From DMER64 sp041652255 (GTDB taxonomy: Bacteria > Bacteroidota > Bacteroidia > Bacteroidales > UBA932), in the NCBI GenBank assembly GCA_041652255.1, contig JBAZHT010000029.1, positions 1 through 21,895 of the forward strand: a stretch of 21,895 nt of DNA. The letters are read 5' to 3'. Below are positions 1 through 8,696 of the stretch, piece by piece. The position numbers and the translations under genes were made by a program. The notes under the pieces are model-generated. The model did no database searches. It saw only the letters and a list, made by a program, of their open reading frames with translations, and had not been told where the DNA came from. Each line of letters opens with the position of its first letter. Position 1 is the stretch's first letter.

Positions 1-125
1 TCTGTAAGCCCTGCCCGGTACATGTGGCTTACGGCGTTACCGCCTCCGCCTCCGACCCCTATTACTTTAATAATGGATTGGTTGTTTTCCCAGTTCAGGG
101 GGATAAATTCTTCTTTTTCTTCCAT
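1..125 (-). CDS. ftsZ: Cell division protein FtsZ (N-terminal 41 codons, cut by window edge)
   Basis: FtsZ is the tubulin-like GTPase that forms the cytoplasmic Z ring. Only the N-terminus is present: a short acidic leader, then a beta strand and the glycine-rich stretch VIGVGGGGGNAVSHM (residues 21-35), which is the first nucleotide-binding loop of FtsZ. The start is the ATG at 125-123, which gives a leader of normal length before that loop. The ATG at 130-128 is out of frame. The gene begins 5 bases after the ftsA stop, so it is co-transcribed and probably translationally coupled with ftsA, its membrane anchor. The GTPase signature and C-terminal tail lie outside the window. Confidence 0.93.
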   Translation of the reverse strand, partial: MEEKEEFIPLNWENNQSIIKVIGVGGGGGNAVSHMYRAGLT

Positions 126-130
126 ATCAT

Positions 131-1468
131 TTACGCTTCATTATCCACATTGGTAAAAAAACGGCTCAGTGAATTTATAAATAAATTTCCCTGTGTCACT
201 TTTTCTTTGTTATTGTTATTTTTTACGGTTTTTGGTTTTCTGATCTTTTTGGGCCTGTCTGTGCTTTTACTTTCTACATTCTGGAATATTTCATCCAGGT
301 TTTTGCTGTGTTCGGCGGAAAAATTGGCTTCTTTTTCAAATTCGCTGATCAACATTCCTGCTGCACAGGAATGGGTTACCTGGTTCACTTCTTCGCAATC
401 TTCCGTTATCAGTCCGTGGGGATGTGCTATCCGGGCATCATATCCCGTTTTGTATTTAATGAACTGGGGTAGATCGGAAAGCAATGCGCCTCCTCCGGTA
501 AGAACGATTCCTGCCGGCAGTTTATCTGCAAACCCGCTTTGATGGATCTCGAACATAACAGCATCCAGTATTTCATCCATTCTGGCCTCGATTACATTGG
601 CAAGATATTTAAAAGGTATTTCCCGTGATTCCCTTCCGCCTATTCCCGAAATGACAATGGCCTTGTTCTCAGGGGCAAGATCGGCATAACACGAACCGTA
701 CTGGATCTTCATTTGTTCTGCCTGTCTGGAGGTTACTTCACATCCCTGACGGATGTCCTCAGTTACGACATTTCCCCCAAATGGTATAACGGCAGTATGA
801 CGTACTATATTATCCTGGTAAACAAGTACATCGGTTGTTCCGCCACCTATGTCTATCATTATTACGCCCAATTCTTTTTCGTCTTCGTGCAACACTGCTT
901 CTGCTGTAGCCAGGGGTTCCAGGATTAGTTTGGACAATTTCAGTCCGGTGTTTTCTATACATCTTTTGGTGTGTTCGGCAGAAACGCTTTTTCCAATAAA
1001 AAGCTTATAATTGGCTTCAATGCAGCTTCCGTACATACCTACCGGATCGGACATATCCCTGTATTCATCCACATGATAAGATTGGGGTACCACATGAAGT
1101 ACTTCTTCACCGGGATCTACGCGTGAATGGTACATGTTACGCCACATGCGGTCGATCTCTTCCCGGGAAATCTCTTCGTTACAATTGGAACGGTTGTTGG
1201 TGCTGCTGACGGTTTTGCACCGGATATACTGTCCTGCAATACCAACAGTTACTTCTCTTACAGGTTTCCCCGTTTTTGCTTCCAGTTCTTCCAGAAGCGG
1301 TCTGAGTGTGTTCATAACACTCTGATTATTGACCACCTCACCACGGAGGATCCCCTGGGAAGGGGCTTCACAGGAAGCGATCACTCTATAGCCTTCAGTA
1401 GTTTTTGTTCCAGTCAGGCAGACTACCTTGGTGGTCCCCAGATCGATTACAGAAATAGTTTTTTCCAT
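131..1468 (-). CDS. ftsA: Cell division protein FtsA
   Basis: FtsA is an actin-like ATPase that tethers FtsZ filaments to the membrane and recruits later divisome proteins. The 445-residue product begins with the phosphate-1 loop (DLGTTK, residues 9-14) and has the second phosphate loop IDIGGGTTDV (205-214) and the adenosine-site TGGG motif near residue 325. A polar linker of about 50 residues follows. It ends in NLFINSLSRFF, a hydrophobic and basic helix of the kind that serves as FtsA's membrane-targeting sequence. It lies 21 bases downstream of ftsQ and 5 bases upstream of ftsZ. The ATG at 1468 places the actin fold right at the N-terminus, as expected. No Shine-Dalgarno site is visible. 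Confidence 0.97.
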   Translation of the reverse strand: MEKTISVIDLGTTKVVCLTGTKTTEGYRVIASCEAPSQGILRGEVVNNQSVMNTLRPLLEELEAKTGKPVREVTVGIAGQYIRCKTVSSTNNRSNCNEEISREEIDRMWRNMYHSRVDPGEEVLHVVPQSYHVDEYRDMSDPVGMYGSCIEANYKLFIGKSVSAEHTKRCIENTGLKLSKLILEPLATAEAVLHEDEKELGVIMIDIGGGTTDVLVYQDNIVRHTAVIPFGGNVVTEDIRQGCEVTSRQAEQMKIQYGSCYADLAPENKAIVISGIGGRESREIPFKYLANVIEARMDEILDAVMFEIHQSGFADKLPAGIVLTGGGALLSDLPQFIKYKTGYDARIAHPHGLITEDCEEVNQVTHSCAAGMLISEFEKEANFSAEHSKNLDEIFQNVESKSTDRPKKIRKPKTVKNNNNKEKVTQGNLFINSLSRFFTNVDNEA

Positions 1469-1489
1469 GGGTCAGACAGTTTTATATTT

Positions 1490-2281
1490 TTATATATCTT
1501 TTCGTGTGCAAACCAGCTGGTTTCCAAAACGGGCATCAACAGCACTGTATTTTTCCATTCCGCCCCCGGGAACCAGTACCCGGTAAAATTCCAGGAGTTT
1601 GTTCATTTTGTATTCAAATTGTTCCATAGCACCGATTTTTAGAACCGGATGTTCTTCACCGGGGATGATGGTTATGTCCCGGGGACCGGCAACCGAAACA
1701 CGTTTCACTTTTTCTTTCCAAAAATGGTGATCGGTAATGTAAGCCATCAGGCGGCTCATGTCCTGCAACCACGTATCGGAAGCTTCTATAGATCCCCGGT
1801 ATGCTTCGGGATAGTCAAATGGCACATCACCGCTGACAACCAGTACAGGCATACGATAAGGATTGACCATAGGTATAATGAACAGTTCCCGGGAAACAAA
1901 AAATGATCCGCCGGATGTTTCCAGCCTGTACAAAGGCATGTGTTGCAGTATTTCCAGGCGGAGGGTTCCGTCTATGGTTTTCACGGCATGGCATATTCGC
2001 ACCGAAGCAAATGATTCCACTTCTTTTTCGAGCACATGCATATCGATCTCGGCAAAATTCTGCCCAAGCATTTCCAACGGATTTTTTTCCAGGAAAGCTG
2101 CAATTTCACCGGATTTTATCAATGGGTTTTCAAGGCTATCTTTTACAACAACAACTACGTTTTGGCACCTTTCCTGGTTTTTTGCGCGAACCAGGTTGCC
2201 CGCAAAATAAAAATAGGCACCCAAAACCCCTGACAATGCAAGGTAACCCAGAGTGTGCAGTATTTTCTTCCCTTTACTCAT
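1490..2281 (-). CDS. ftsQ: Cell division protein FtsQ/DivIB
   Basis: FtsQ is a bitopic inner-membrane protein that links the cytoplasmic ring to the FtsL/FtsB and FtsW/FtsI septal synthase. The 263-residue product has a short basic N-terminus, one transmembrane helix (about residues 9-30) and an extracytoplasmic part that begins with a POTRA-like region (VVVVKDSLENPLIKSGEI). The sequence itself is poorly conserved. The assignment rests on topology, size and its place between murC and ftsA. Its ATG overlaps the murC stop as ATGA, so translation is probably coupled. Confidence 0.9.
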   Translation of the reverse strand: MSKGKKILHTLGYLALSGVLGAYFYFAGNLVRAKNQERCQNVVVVVKDSLENPLIKSGEIAAFLEKNPLEMLGQNFAEIDMHVLEKEVESFASVRICHAVKTIDGTLRLEILQHMPLYRLETSGGSFFVSRELFIIPMVNPYRMPVLVVSGDVPFDYPEAYRGSIEASDTWLQDMSRLMAYITDHHFWKEKVKRVSVAGPRDITIIPGEEHPVLKIGAMEQFEYKMNKLLEFYRVLVPGGGMEKYSAVDARFGNQLVCTRKDI

Positions 2282-3651
2282 ACATCCAGCTCTTTAAGGC
2301 ATTCTGTGATCGGTTGAACAAGTCGGTCAATATTGCCGGCACCCAATGTGACCAAAACCCCCGGTTTATATTTTTTTATACAGTCTATGATCTGTGTTGC
2401 ATCCCGTATTTCTTTTTCTTTTACGGTTAACAATCCGGCTATCATTTCCGATTCCACACCTGGAATGGGTTTTTCCCTGGCGGGATAGACAGGCATTAGG
2501 ATCACCCGGTCCAGCAGATCCAGACTTTGGGCAAATTCTGGCGCAAAATCCCGGGTCCTGGAATACAAATGAGGCTGGAATATACCCGTGATCTTTTCCC
2601 CGGGAAACCATTCCCTGACAGACTGGACAGCAGCCTGTATTTCCTTTGGATGGTGGGCGTAATCATCAATATAGCAGTATTTTTTCGTATGATACTGCAC
2701 ATCCATCCTCCTGGTTACTCCACGAAATGATGCCAGTGCTTCTTTAATGGCATCGGCAGAAATCCCGCTTAAATATGCCAACGCGGCTGCTCCAACGGCA
2801 TTTTCCACGTTGATCCGACCGGGGATCCCCAGATGACAGTTTTTCAGCAGGGTATCCTGCAGAATCAGGTCAAAAGTAAATATGCCGCCTTCCCTTATGC
2901 AATGGTCCGTTGCATAAAAATCACACGGATTGTCGTAGTGATAATACAGGCAATTGACGTTTTGTTGCAACGTCAAAGGCAGTTGTACTCCTTTTTTCAA
3001 TACCAGTGAGCCTCCGGGTACAATCTGCGAAGCGAATTGTGCAAAAGCTTCTTTGACAGCCCTGTGGGATCCGTAAATATCCAGATGGTCCGCATCTGCC
3101 GAGGTGATCAGTGCCGTTTGCGGGAACAACTGTAAAAAGGAGCGGTCGTACTCGTCTGCTTCGGCCACAAGAAACATATTGTTACTCAACAACAGGTTGG
3201 ACCGGTAATTTTTAGATATGCCTCCCAGGAAAGCCGTACATCCTGTTCCCGAAACCTGCATGATGTGAGCCAGAAGGGTAGAGGTGGTCGTTTTTCCGTG
3301 GGTCCCTGCAACGGCCAGCGTTTTATGATCCCGGGCGATACGTCCCAGGGCCACGGATCTTTTTATGGTATCAAACCCGTTTTCCCTGAGCCACAGAAGT
3401 TCTTTATGTTTTTCAGGGACTGCCGGGGTATAGATAACAAGTGTTTTATCAGGATGTTTCCGGAAATCTTCCGGGATCAGAGCCGGATCATCCGTATAAT
3501 GTATGCCCATACCATCGCTTTCCAATTGGCCGGTTAGTGATGACGGAGTCAGATCATAGCCTGCCACCCTTGCCCCGGCATTTTTGTAATACCTGGCCAG
3601 AGCACTCATTCCTATTCCTCCGATACCCAGAAAATAAACATTCTCTATCAT
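2278..3651 (-). CDS. murC: UDP-N-acetylmuramate--L-alanine ligase MurC
   Basis: MurC is the cytoplasmic ATP-dependent ligase that adds L-alanine to UDP-MurNAc, the first residue of the stem peptide. The 457-residue protein has the UDP-binding Rossmann loop GIGGIGMSALA at residues 9-19, the ATP P-loop GTHGKTTT at 116-123, the Mur-ligase metal motif EADEYDRSF and the DADHLD motif in the central domain. The C-terminal domain has DDYAHHPKEI, characteristic of MurC. Length matches the family. ATGA overlaps join it to murG upstream and ftsQ downstream. Confidence 0.97.
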   Translation of the reverse strand: MIENVYFLGIGGIGMSALARYYKNAGARVAGYDLTPSSLTGQLESDGMGIHYTDDPALIPEDFRKHPDKTLVIYTPAVPEKHKELLWLRENGFDTIKRSVALGRIARDHKTLAVAGTHGKTTTSTLLAHIMQVSGTGCTAFLGGISKNYRSNLLLSNNMFLVAEADEYDRSFLQLFPQTALITSADADHLDIYGSHRAVKEAFAQFASQIVPGGSLVLKKGVQLPLTLQQNVNCLYYHYDNPCDFYATDHCIREGGIFTFDLILQDTLLKNCHLGIPGRINVENAVGAAALAYLSGISADAIKEALASFRGVTRRMDVQYHTKKYCYIDDYAHHPKEIQAAVQSVREWFPGEKITGIFQPHLYSRTRDFAPEFAQSLDLLDRVILMPVYPAREKPIPGVESEMIAGLLTVKEKEIRDATQIIDCIKKYKPGVLVTLGAGNIDRLVQPITECLKELDV

Positions 3652-4766
3652 AACTCCAGGACCATTTTTGCTATTTGTGCGGCTGCGTGAGGCCGGCTTA
3701 ATTTCAATATGTTTTCAGACAGAACCGCCAGGCGGCTGTCATTAAAAACCATTTCCAGGGCTTGATCCATAAGCGAAACAGGAGCCATATGGTCAGGTAC
3801 CAGGCACCCGGCATCTTCTTTTACCAGGGCCATGGCGTTGTGCGTCTGATGATCCTCCGCCACGTTGGGTGAGGGAACGAATACGCAGGCTTTACCGGCC
3901 GTACTCAATTCCGAGATACTCCCGGCACCTGCGCGCGAGATAACCAGGTCAGCGGCATTGTAGGCAAGATCCATCCGTTGTATGAATTCCATGGGATAAA
4001 CGGTGGCTTCCGGGTAATTCTGCTTTGCCGTGGTGGCCTGCCTGATCCCGTTCTTTCCACATTGCCAGATGATCTGAACCGGAAAATTTCCTGCGCGGGG
4101 CAGGAAATTTTCTATACAACGGTTCAGTGTCCCTGCACCCAGGCTTCCGCCTATTACCAGGATTGTCTTTTTCCCCGGATCAAGCCCAAAATGGGTACGG
4201 GCTGCCTGTTGCGATTCCGGGGTGGAGCGACGGATATCGTTTCTGATGGGATTCCCTGTCAAAACGATCTTGGATTCCGGAAAAAATTTTTCCATTCCCG
4301 GATACGCCACACAAATATGAACGGCTTTTGAAGCTAGTAATTTATTGGTTTTTCCTGCAAAACTGTTTTGTTCCTGGATGATATAGGGAACACCTTTTCT
4401 GCCTGCTGACCACAAAAGGGGACCGCTGGCATAACCCCCTACACCTATGGCAACTGTTGGGTTGAAATCATCCAGGATCTTTCGGGCAGCGGCAATGCTT
4501 TCCAAAAGTCGGAATGGAAGCAAGAGATTTGCCGAGATGCTTTTCAGCGAAAGATCACGCCGTAGACCGGCTATTGGCAGACCCATAATCCTGTATCCCG
4601 CTTCCGGCACTTTTTCCATTTCCATCCTTCCCAGAGCGCCCACAAATAAAATTTCCGCCCCGGGATCCTGTGTCCTGATGGCATGGGCAATGGAAACGGC
4701 CGGAAATATATGGCCGCCGGTGCCTCCTCCGCTTATGATGATCCTATGATTTTTCCGTTGTTTCAT
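3648..4766 (-). CDS. murG: Undecaprenyldiphospho-muramoylpentapeptide beta-N-acetylglucosaminyltransferase MurG
   Basis: MurG is the peripheral inner-membrane glycosyltransferase that adds GlcNAc from UDP-GlcNAc to lipid I, giving lipid II. The 372-residue protein has the N-terminal glycine loop GGGTGGH (residues 13-19), GVGGYASGP, the QEQNSFAGKTNK segment, the second glycine loop GGSLGAGTLN and the UDP-GlcNAc site SRAGAGSISEL in the C-terminal GT-B domain. Its first 23 bases overlap the 3' end of ftsW, and its stop overlaps the murC start. The start codon sits close to the first glycine loop, as in other MurG proteins. Confidence 0.97.
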   Translation of the reverse strand: MKQRKNHRIIISGGGTGGHIFPAVSIAHAIRTQDPGAEILFVGALGRMEMEKVPEAGYRIMGLPIAGLRRDLSLKSISANLLLPFRLLESIAAARKILDDFNPTVAIGVGGYASGPLLWSAGRKGVPYIIQEQNSFAGKTNKLLASKAVHICVAYPGMEKFFPESKIVLTGNPIRNDIRRSTPESQQAARTHFGLDPGKKTILVIGGSLGAGTLNRCIENFLPRAGNFPVQIIWQCGKNGIRQATTAKQNYPEATVYPMEFIQRMDLAYNAADLVISRAGAGSISELSTAGKACVFVPSPNVAEDHQTHNAMALVKEDAGCLVPDHMAPVSLMDQALEMVFNDSRLAVLSENILKLSRPHAAAQIAKMVLEL

Positions 4767-5970
4767 TTCCGGTTACCGATTTCATTTCTTCCTCAGTGAG
4801 TTCAAGTGTAAAGAGCCTTTCGTCCTGCAAAGCCCTGCTGACAGATAACATCATTCCAAAAGCAATACTGACGGCCAGCACAGAGGATCCCCCCGAACTG
4901 ATCAGGGGCAGTGTCTGTCCTGTGACGGGCAACAATCCCACATTGACAAGAATGTGGATCATTGCCTGACTGACTATCAGGATACCCAATCCGCACACCA
5001 GCATGGTGGAAAACACCTTCTTGCAGTCTTTCGCTATCAGGATTACACTGTATAACAGCCAGAAATACAATCCGATAACTAAGACACCTCCTATAAGGCC
5101 TGTTTCTTCGACTATGATGGAATAAATATAATCACTGTTTGACAGAGGTAAAACATGGCGTAAATTTCCGTTACCGGGGATCTTGCCGCCAATCCCGCCG
5201 GTGGCTATGGCCACTTTGGAATACATGACCTGATCACTTTCCTTTACTTCTTGCTCCCCGATTCCTAAGAATCCGGCTATACGTTTTTCAACCGTTTCCA
5301 GTCGGGAAGAAGAAGCCAGGGTCGGTCCTTCATCTTTTTGCAAAGCCCTTTGGAGCACCATCCCTCCGTAAAGCAATCCCGCCAGCAAAACCACTATGCC
5401 TGCTCCCTTGGCAATATGTGCAAAACGGACGCGGGATATGAGCAACATAATAAAAACGGTAACGGTCAGTATAACCCCGGTGGAAAACCCTTCCCAGATA
5501 ATGGGAATGATAAATACCAACAATGGCAGAAACAATCGGAGAAAAAAGTTTTTGAATGTTACGATCTTGTCTTCTTCCAATACTTTGGCCACGAAAAGGA
5601 TCAGGACAATTTTGGCAAATTCCGAAGGCTGGAAACTGAATCCGAATAATGACAACCATCGTGTACCCTCATTCCTGCTTTCACCCTTGAACAAAGTAAT
5701 TATCAGCAGTATCAAAGCTCCGGCATATGCAAAATAGGCAATTTTCCGGTATACCCCAAGGGGAAAAATGTGACACAGATAAATAACACCAAACCCCAAC
5801 AGGATAAATCCCATTTGTTTGAGCATAATGGAAAAAGTAGTAGTTTGTTCCATTACCGCTATCCGGCTGGAAGAAGAGTATACAAATACCAGTGACAGCA
5901 ATGAAAAAATGATGATCAATGCCCACAGGGAAGTATCCCCCTTTAACCGTATGTTTTTCTTTACGCTCAT
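4744..5970 (-). CDS. ftsW: Septal peptidoglycan polymerase FtsW (SEDS family)
   Basis: FtsW is the SEDS glycosyltransferase that polymerises lipid II at the septum together with FtsI. The 408-residue product is a multi-spanning membrane protein with about ten hydrophobic segments. It shows the SEDS motif GTRWLSLFGFSFQPSEFAK (residues 102-120) and, after the large extracytoplasmic loop, NSDYIYSIIVEE, whose Asp corresponds to the catalytic Asp of SEDS proteins. The C-terminus has ISSGGSS followed by a short acidic cytoplasmic tail. The gene starts 8 bases after murD and overlaps murG by 23 bases. RodA is the main alternative, but the dcw context favours FtsW. Confidence 0.95.
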   Translation of the reverse strand: MSVKKNIRLKGDTSLWALIIIFSLLSLVFVYSSSSRIAVMEQTTTFSIMLKQMGFILLGFGVIYLCHIFPLGVYRKIAYFAYAGALILLIITLFKGESRNEGTRWLSLFGFSFQPSEFAKIVLILFVAKVLEEDKIVTFKNFFLRLFLPLLVFIIPIIWEGFSTGVILTVTVFIMLLISRVRFAHIAKGAGIVVLLAGLLYGGMVLQRALQKDEGPTLASSSRLETVEKRIAGFLGIGEQEVKESDQVMYSKVAIATGGIGGKIPGNGNLRHVLPLSNSDYIYSIIVEETGLIGGVLVIGLYFWLLYSVILIAKDCKKVFSTMLVCGLGILIVSQAMIHILVNVGLLPVTGQTLPLISSGGSSVLAVSIAFGMMLSVSRALQDERLFTLELTEEEMKSVTGNETTEKS

Positions 5971-5978
5971 AATACTGA

Positions 5979-7316
5979 CTACAATTTTCTGACGGCTTCT
6001 TTAAACTGATCGCCACGGTCTTCATAATTTCGGAACAGGTCAAAACTGGCACAGGCCGGCGAGAGCAATACTGTATCTCCCGGTCTGGAAACCCGGTACG
6101 ACTGTTCCACGGCCTCTTCCATGGAGTGCGTGTCAATGATCTCCGCGACCTTTCCGAAAAACTCGTTAATAATCTTTTTGTTGTCTTTTCCAAGACAAAC
6201 AATGGTTTTTACCTTATTGGAAACAAGATTTGCTAGTGCGGTGTAATCGTTTCCTTTATCCTGACCACCCACGATCCAGATTACAGGACCCGGGACACTG
6301 TCCAGTGCGTACCATACTGAATTCACATTGGTGGCTTTGGAATCGTTTATGTAAAGAGATCCTTTTACCCGGGCAACCTGCTCCATTCTGTGGGGTATGT
6401 TTTTAAAGGATGTCAGGCTGTCTCTGATCACCGGATTGCTGATATTCATGATCTTTGCCGAGAGTGCGGCGGCCATCGAGTTGTAGACATTGTGTTTTCC
6501 CTGTAGAGCCAGCTCATTGATGAACATTTCAAATTCCTGTTCTCCGTAATTCACATGCATTTTATCGTCGATGGTATAAGCACCTTCCGGGACTATACCC
6601 TTTTGTGATATAGGCAACATTTTGGCTTTCAGCACAATACGATTTAAGTGTTCCATGGATATTTCATCGTCACGGCAGAATATAAAGCAATCGTCTTCAT
6701 CCATATTCTGGGTAATCCTGAACTTGGCTTTTACGTATTCCTTCAGATCGTAATGATACCTGTCCAGGTGGTCCGGCGTGATATTCAGCAAAATAGCGAT
6801 ATCTGCTTTAAAATCGTACATGCCGTCTAATTGGAAACTACTAAGTTCCAAAACGTATATATCGTAATTTTGGGTAGCGACCTGGTAAGCGAAACTCTGT
6901 CCCACATTCCCGGCAAGCCCTACATTCAGCCCGGCATTTTTGAGCAGGTAATAGATCAGGGAAGATGTGGTCGTTTTCCCGTTGCTTCCGGTAATACAAA
7001 TTTTGCGGGCCTGTGTGAACCTTCCTGCAAATTCAATTTCCGAGATCACCGAAATGCCGGCATTGTTCAGGTCTTCCACCAGGGGTAACGTATCCGGGAT
7101 ACCGGGGCTTTTTACCACTTCGCCGGCCTGCATGATAAGGGGAACAGAGTGTTTCCCTTCTTCATATTCAATTCCGTGTTCACCCAGCAGATCCTTAGCT
7201 GCGGGACGAATGACCCCTGAATCCGAAAGAAACACGTCGAAGCCCTGTTTCTTTGCCAGAACGGCAGCTCCTACACCGCTTTCACCACCACCCAGTATTA
7301 CCAGTCTGTTATTCAT
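5979..7316 (-). CDS. murD: UDP-N-acetylmuramoylalanine--D-glutamate ligase MurD
   Basis: MurD adds D-glutamate to UDP-MurNAc-L-Ala in the cytoplasm, using ATP. The 445-residue protein has the N-terminal UDP-binding loop GGGESGVGAA (residues 9-18), the P-loop GSNGKTTT (110-117), the ELSSFQLD and ITPDHLDRY motifs of the central domain, the NDSKATN motif, and the C-terminal signature LSPACASFDLFRNYEDRG that is typical of MurD. It lies 14 bases after mraY and 8 bases before ftsW in the same operon. Length and motifs are normal. Confidence 0.97.
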   Translation of the reverse strand: MNNRLVILGGGESGVGAAVLAKKQGFDVFLSDSGVIRPAAKDLLGEHGIEYEEGKHSVPLIMQAGEVVKSPGIPDTLPLVEDLNNAGISVISEIEFAGRFTQARKICITGSNGKTTTSSLIYYLLKNAGLNVGLAGNVGQSFAYQVATQNYDIYVLELSSFQLDGMYDFKADIAILLNITPDHLDRYHYDLKEYVKAKFRITQNMDEDDCFIFCRDDEISMEHLNRIVLKAKMLPISQKGIVPEGAYTIDDKMHVNYGEQEFEMFINELALQGKHNVYNSMAAALSAKIMNISNPVIRDSLTSFKNIPHRMEQVARVKGSLYINDSKATNVNSVWYALDSVPGPVIWIVGGQDKGNDYTALANLVSNKVKTIVCLGKDNKKIINEFFGKVAEIIDTHSMEEAVEQSYRVSRPGDTVLLSPACASFDLFRNYEDRGDQFKEAVRKL

Positions 7317-7330
7317 ATATTATCAATTTG

Positions 7331-8695
7331 TTACCTGATTTTTAATGTTATTATCGTTAGTGCGGCAAGCAGTATACTGATGATCCAAAACCGTACTACT
7401 ACTTTCGGTTCGGCAATGGGTTCCCCCGGTCCTTTGAGTAAAACACGTCCCGGTACGTCTTTTTTGTCATATATGTAATGATCGTGCAGAGGGGCTCTTA
7501 CAAAAACGCGTTCTCCCGGAACAGCCTCTCCCTTTGTATACTTGCCCGCTGCTATCATTCTTTTTGTTGTCTTTATGCGTGTATGACGGTACCAAAGACG
7601 CTGGACGATTACAGAGATACTTTCAGCCAGGAATACACCGCAAAGAATGATCAGCAACAATTCTACGCGTATCATTAGTGCGAATACGGCTATGATGCCT
7701 CCCAGTGTAAGGCTTCCCACATCACCCATAAATACCTGCGCGGGATAGGCATTATACCAGAGGAACCCTATGAGTGCACCTATCAGGCCGGCCATGAATA
7801 CCACCATTTCCCCCGAATTGGGGATAAACATGATGTTCAGATACCGGGCGTACACAATGTGCCCAGATAAATAAGCCAGTATGCCTAAAGTAATTCCCAC
7901 GATAGCCACAGTCCCTGTGGCCAGACCGTCCCTGCCGTCTGTAAGGTTGGTGCCGTTGGATACGGCCGTAACTATAAAAATGGCGACCAGGATGTATACG
8001 ATCCAGCCGGCTTTTTGCCGGCTTGCTCCTTTAAACGGGGTAAGCCAGGAATAATCAAACAAATTGTCTTTCAGGAAAGGAATCGTAGTTTTAGTACTCT
8101 TTATGTGACGGATGTATTGCAGTTCATCCGCCTGCCCTGTCTGTTCCACGTTACCAGGAACATGGGCAATTTCCACAATAACGGCCTGGTCACTGATATA
8201 CAAGGCAAGTCCGACGATCAGGCCCAGACCTACCTGTCCGTAGATCTTAAGCTTTCCTTTCATGCCGTCTTTGTCTTTGCGTTGCAGTTTCCTCAGGAAC
8301 CGGACTACACGGGTTTCCTTTTTCCCCGTTTTGGTTCTTAGTTTAAGGGTGTCGTCCAAAAAGCCGATAAAGGATAACCAGAGAGTGGAAATTATAAGCA
8401 GCTGGACGTATAGATTTGTTAAATCGCATAACAACAAAACGGCGGCCAGCAGAGCTACAATAATTACGATCCCTCCCATGGTGGGAGTCCCGGATTTCCC
8501 GTTCTCACCCGTTTTGGATGATGTATCGGTGATCTGGTTCTTTTTCAATCTGGCAATGATGAATTTTCCGGCGATTAGGGAAATGAACAATGCAATGATC
8601 ACCGAAAAAATGGACCGGACAGAAATATACCGGAACAGTCCCACCCCGGGGAAATCCACATGTTCTTTCAGAAATTCAAATAAATGGTATAACAT
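7331..8695 (-). CDS. mraY: Phospho-N-acetylmuramoyl-pentapeptide transferase MraY
   Basis: MraY is the polytopic membrane enzyme that transfers phospho-MurNAc-pentapeptide from UDP to undecaprenyl phosphate, giving lipid I. The 454-residue protein keeps the core motifs: GTPTMGG (69-75), the Asp pair GFLDD (111-115), NGTNLTDG with its catalytic Asp at 253, and GDVGS (324-328). It is about 90 residues longer than the E. coli enzyme because of cytoplasmic loop insertions (about 125-150, 178-225 and 370-430). The last loop has HDH (404-406) where many MraY proteins have HHH, followed by an extra segment of roughly 18 residues. Long MraY proteins of this shape are usual in Bacteroidetes. The start lies one base beyond the murE TGA. 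Confidence 0.96.
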   Translation of the reverse strand: MLYHLFEFLKEHVDFPGVGLFRYISVRSIFSVIIALFISLIAGKFIIARLKKNQITDTSSKTGENGKSGTPTMGGIVIIVALLAAVLLLCDLTNLYVQLLIISTLWLSFIGFLDDTLKLRTKTGKKETRVVRFLRKLQRKDKDGMKGKLKIYGQVGLGLIVGLALYISDQAVIVEIAHVPGNVEQTGQADELQYIRHIKSTKTTIPFLKDNLFDYSWLTPFKGASRQKAGWIVYILVAIFIVTAVSNGTNLTDGRDGLATGTVAIVGITLGILAYLSGHIVYARYLNIMFIPNSGEMVVFMAGLIGALIGFLWYNAYPAQVFMGDVGSLTLGGIIAVFALMIRVELLLIILCGVFLAESISVIVQRLWYRHTRIKTTKRMIAAGKYTKGEAVPGERVFVRAPLHDHYIYDKKDVPGRVLLKGPGEPIAEPKVVVRFWIISILLAALTIITLKIR

Positions 8696-8696
8696 A

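Noticed and set aside
2871..2878. TACTTTTG on the minus strand inside murC as an internal promoter for ftsQ-ftsA-ftsZ
   Set aside because: It matches only the core, is about 590 bases from ftsQ and has no supporting -33 element; a chance hit is likely.
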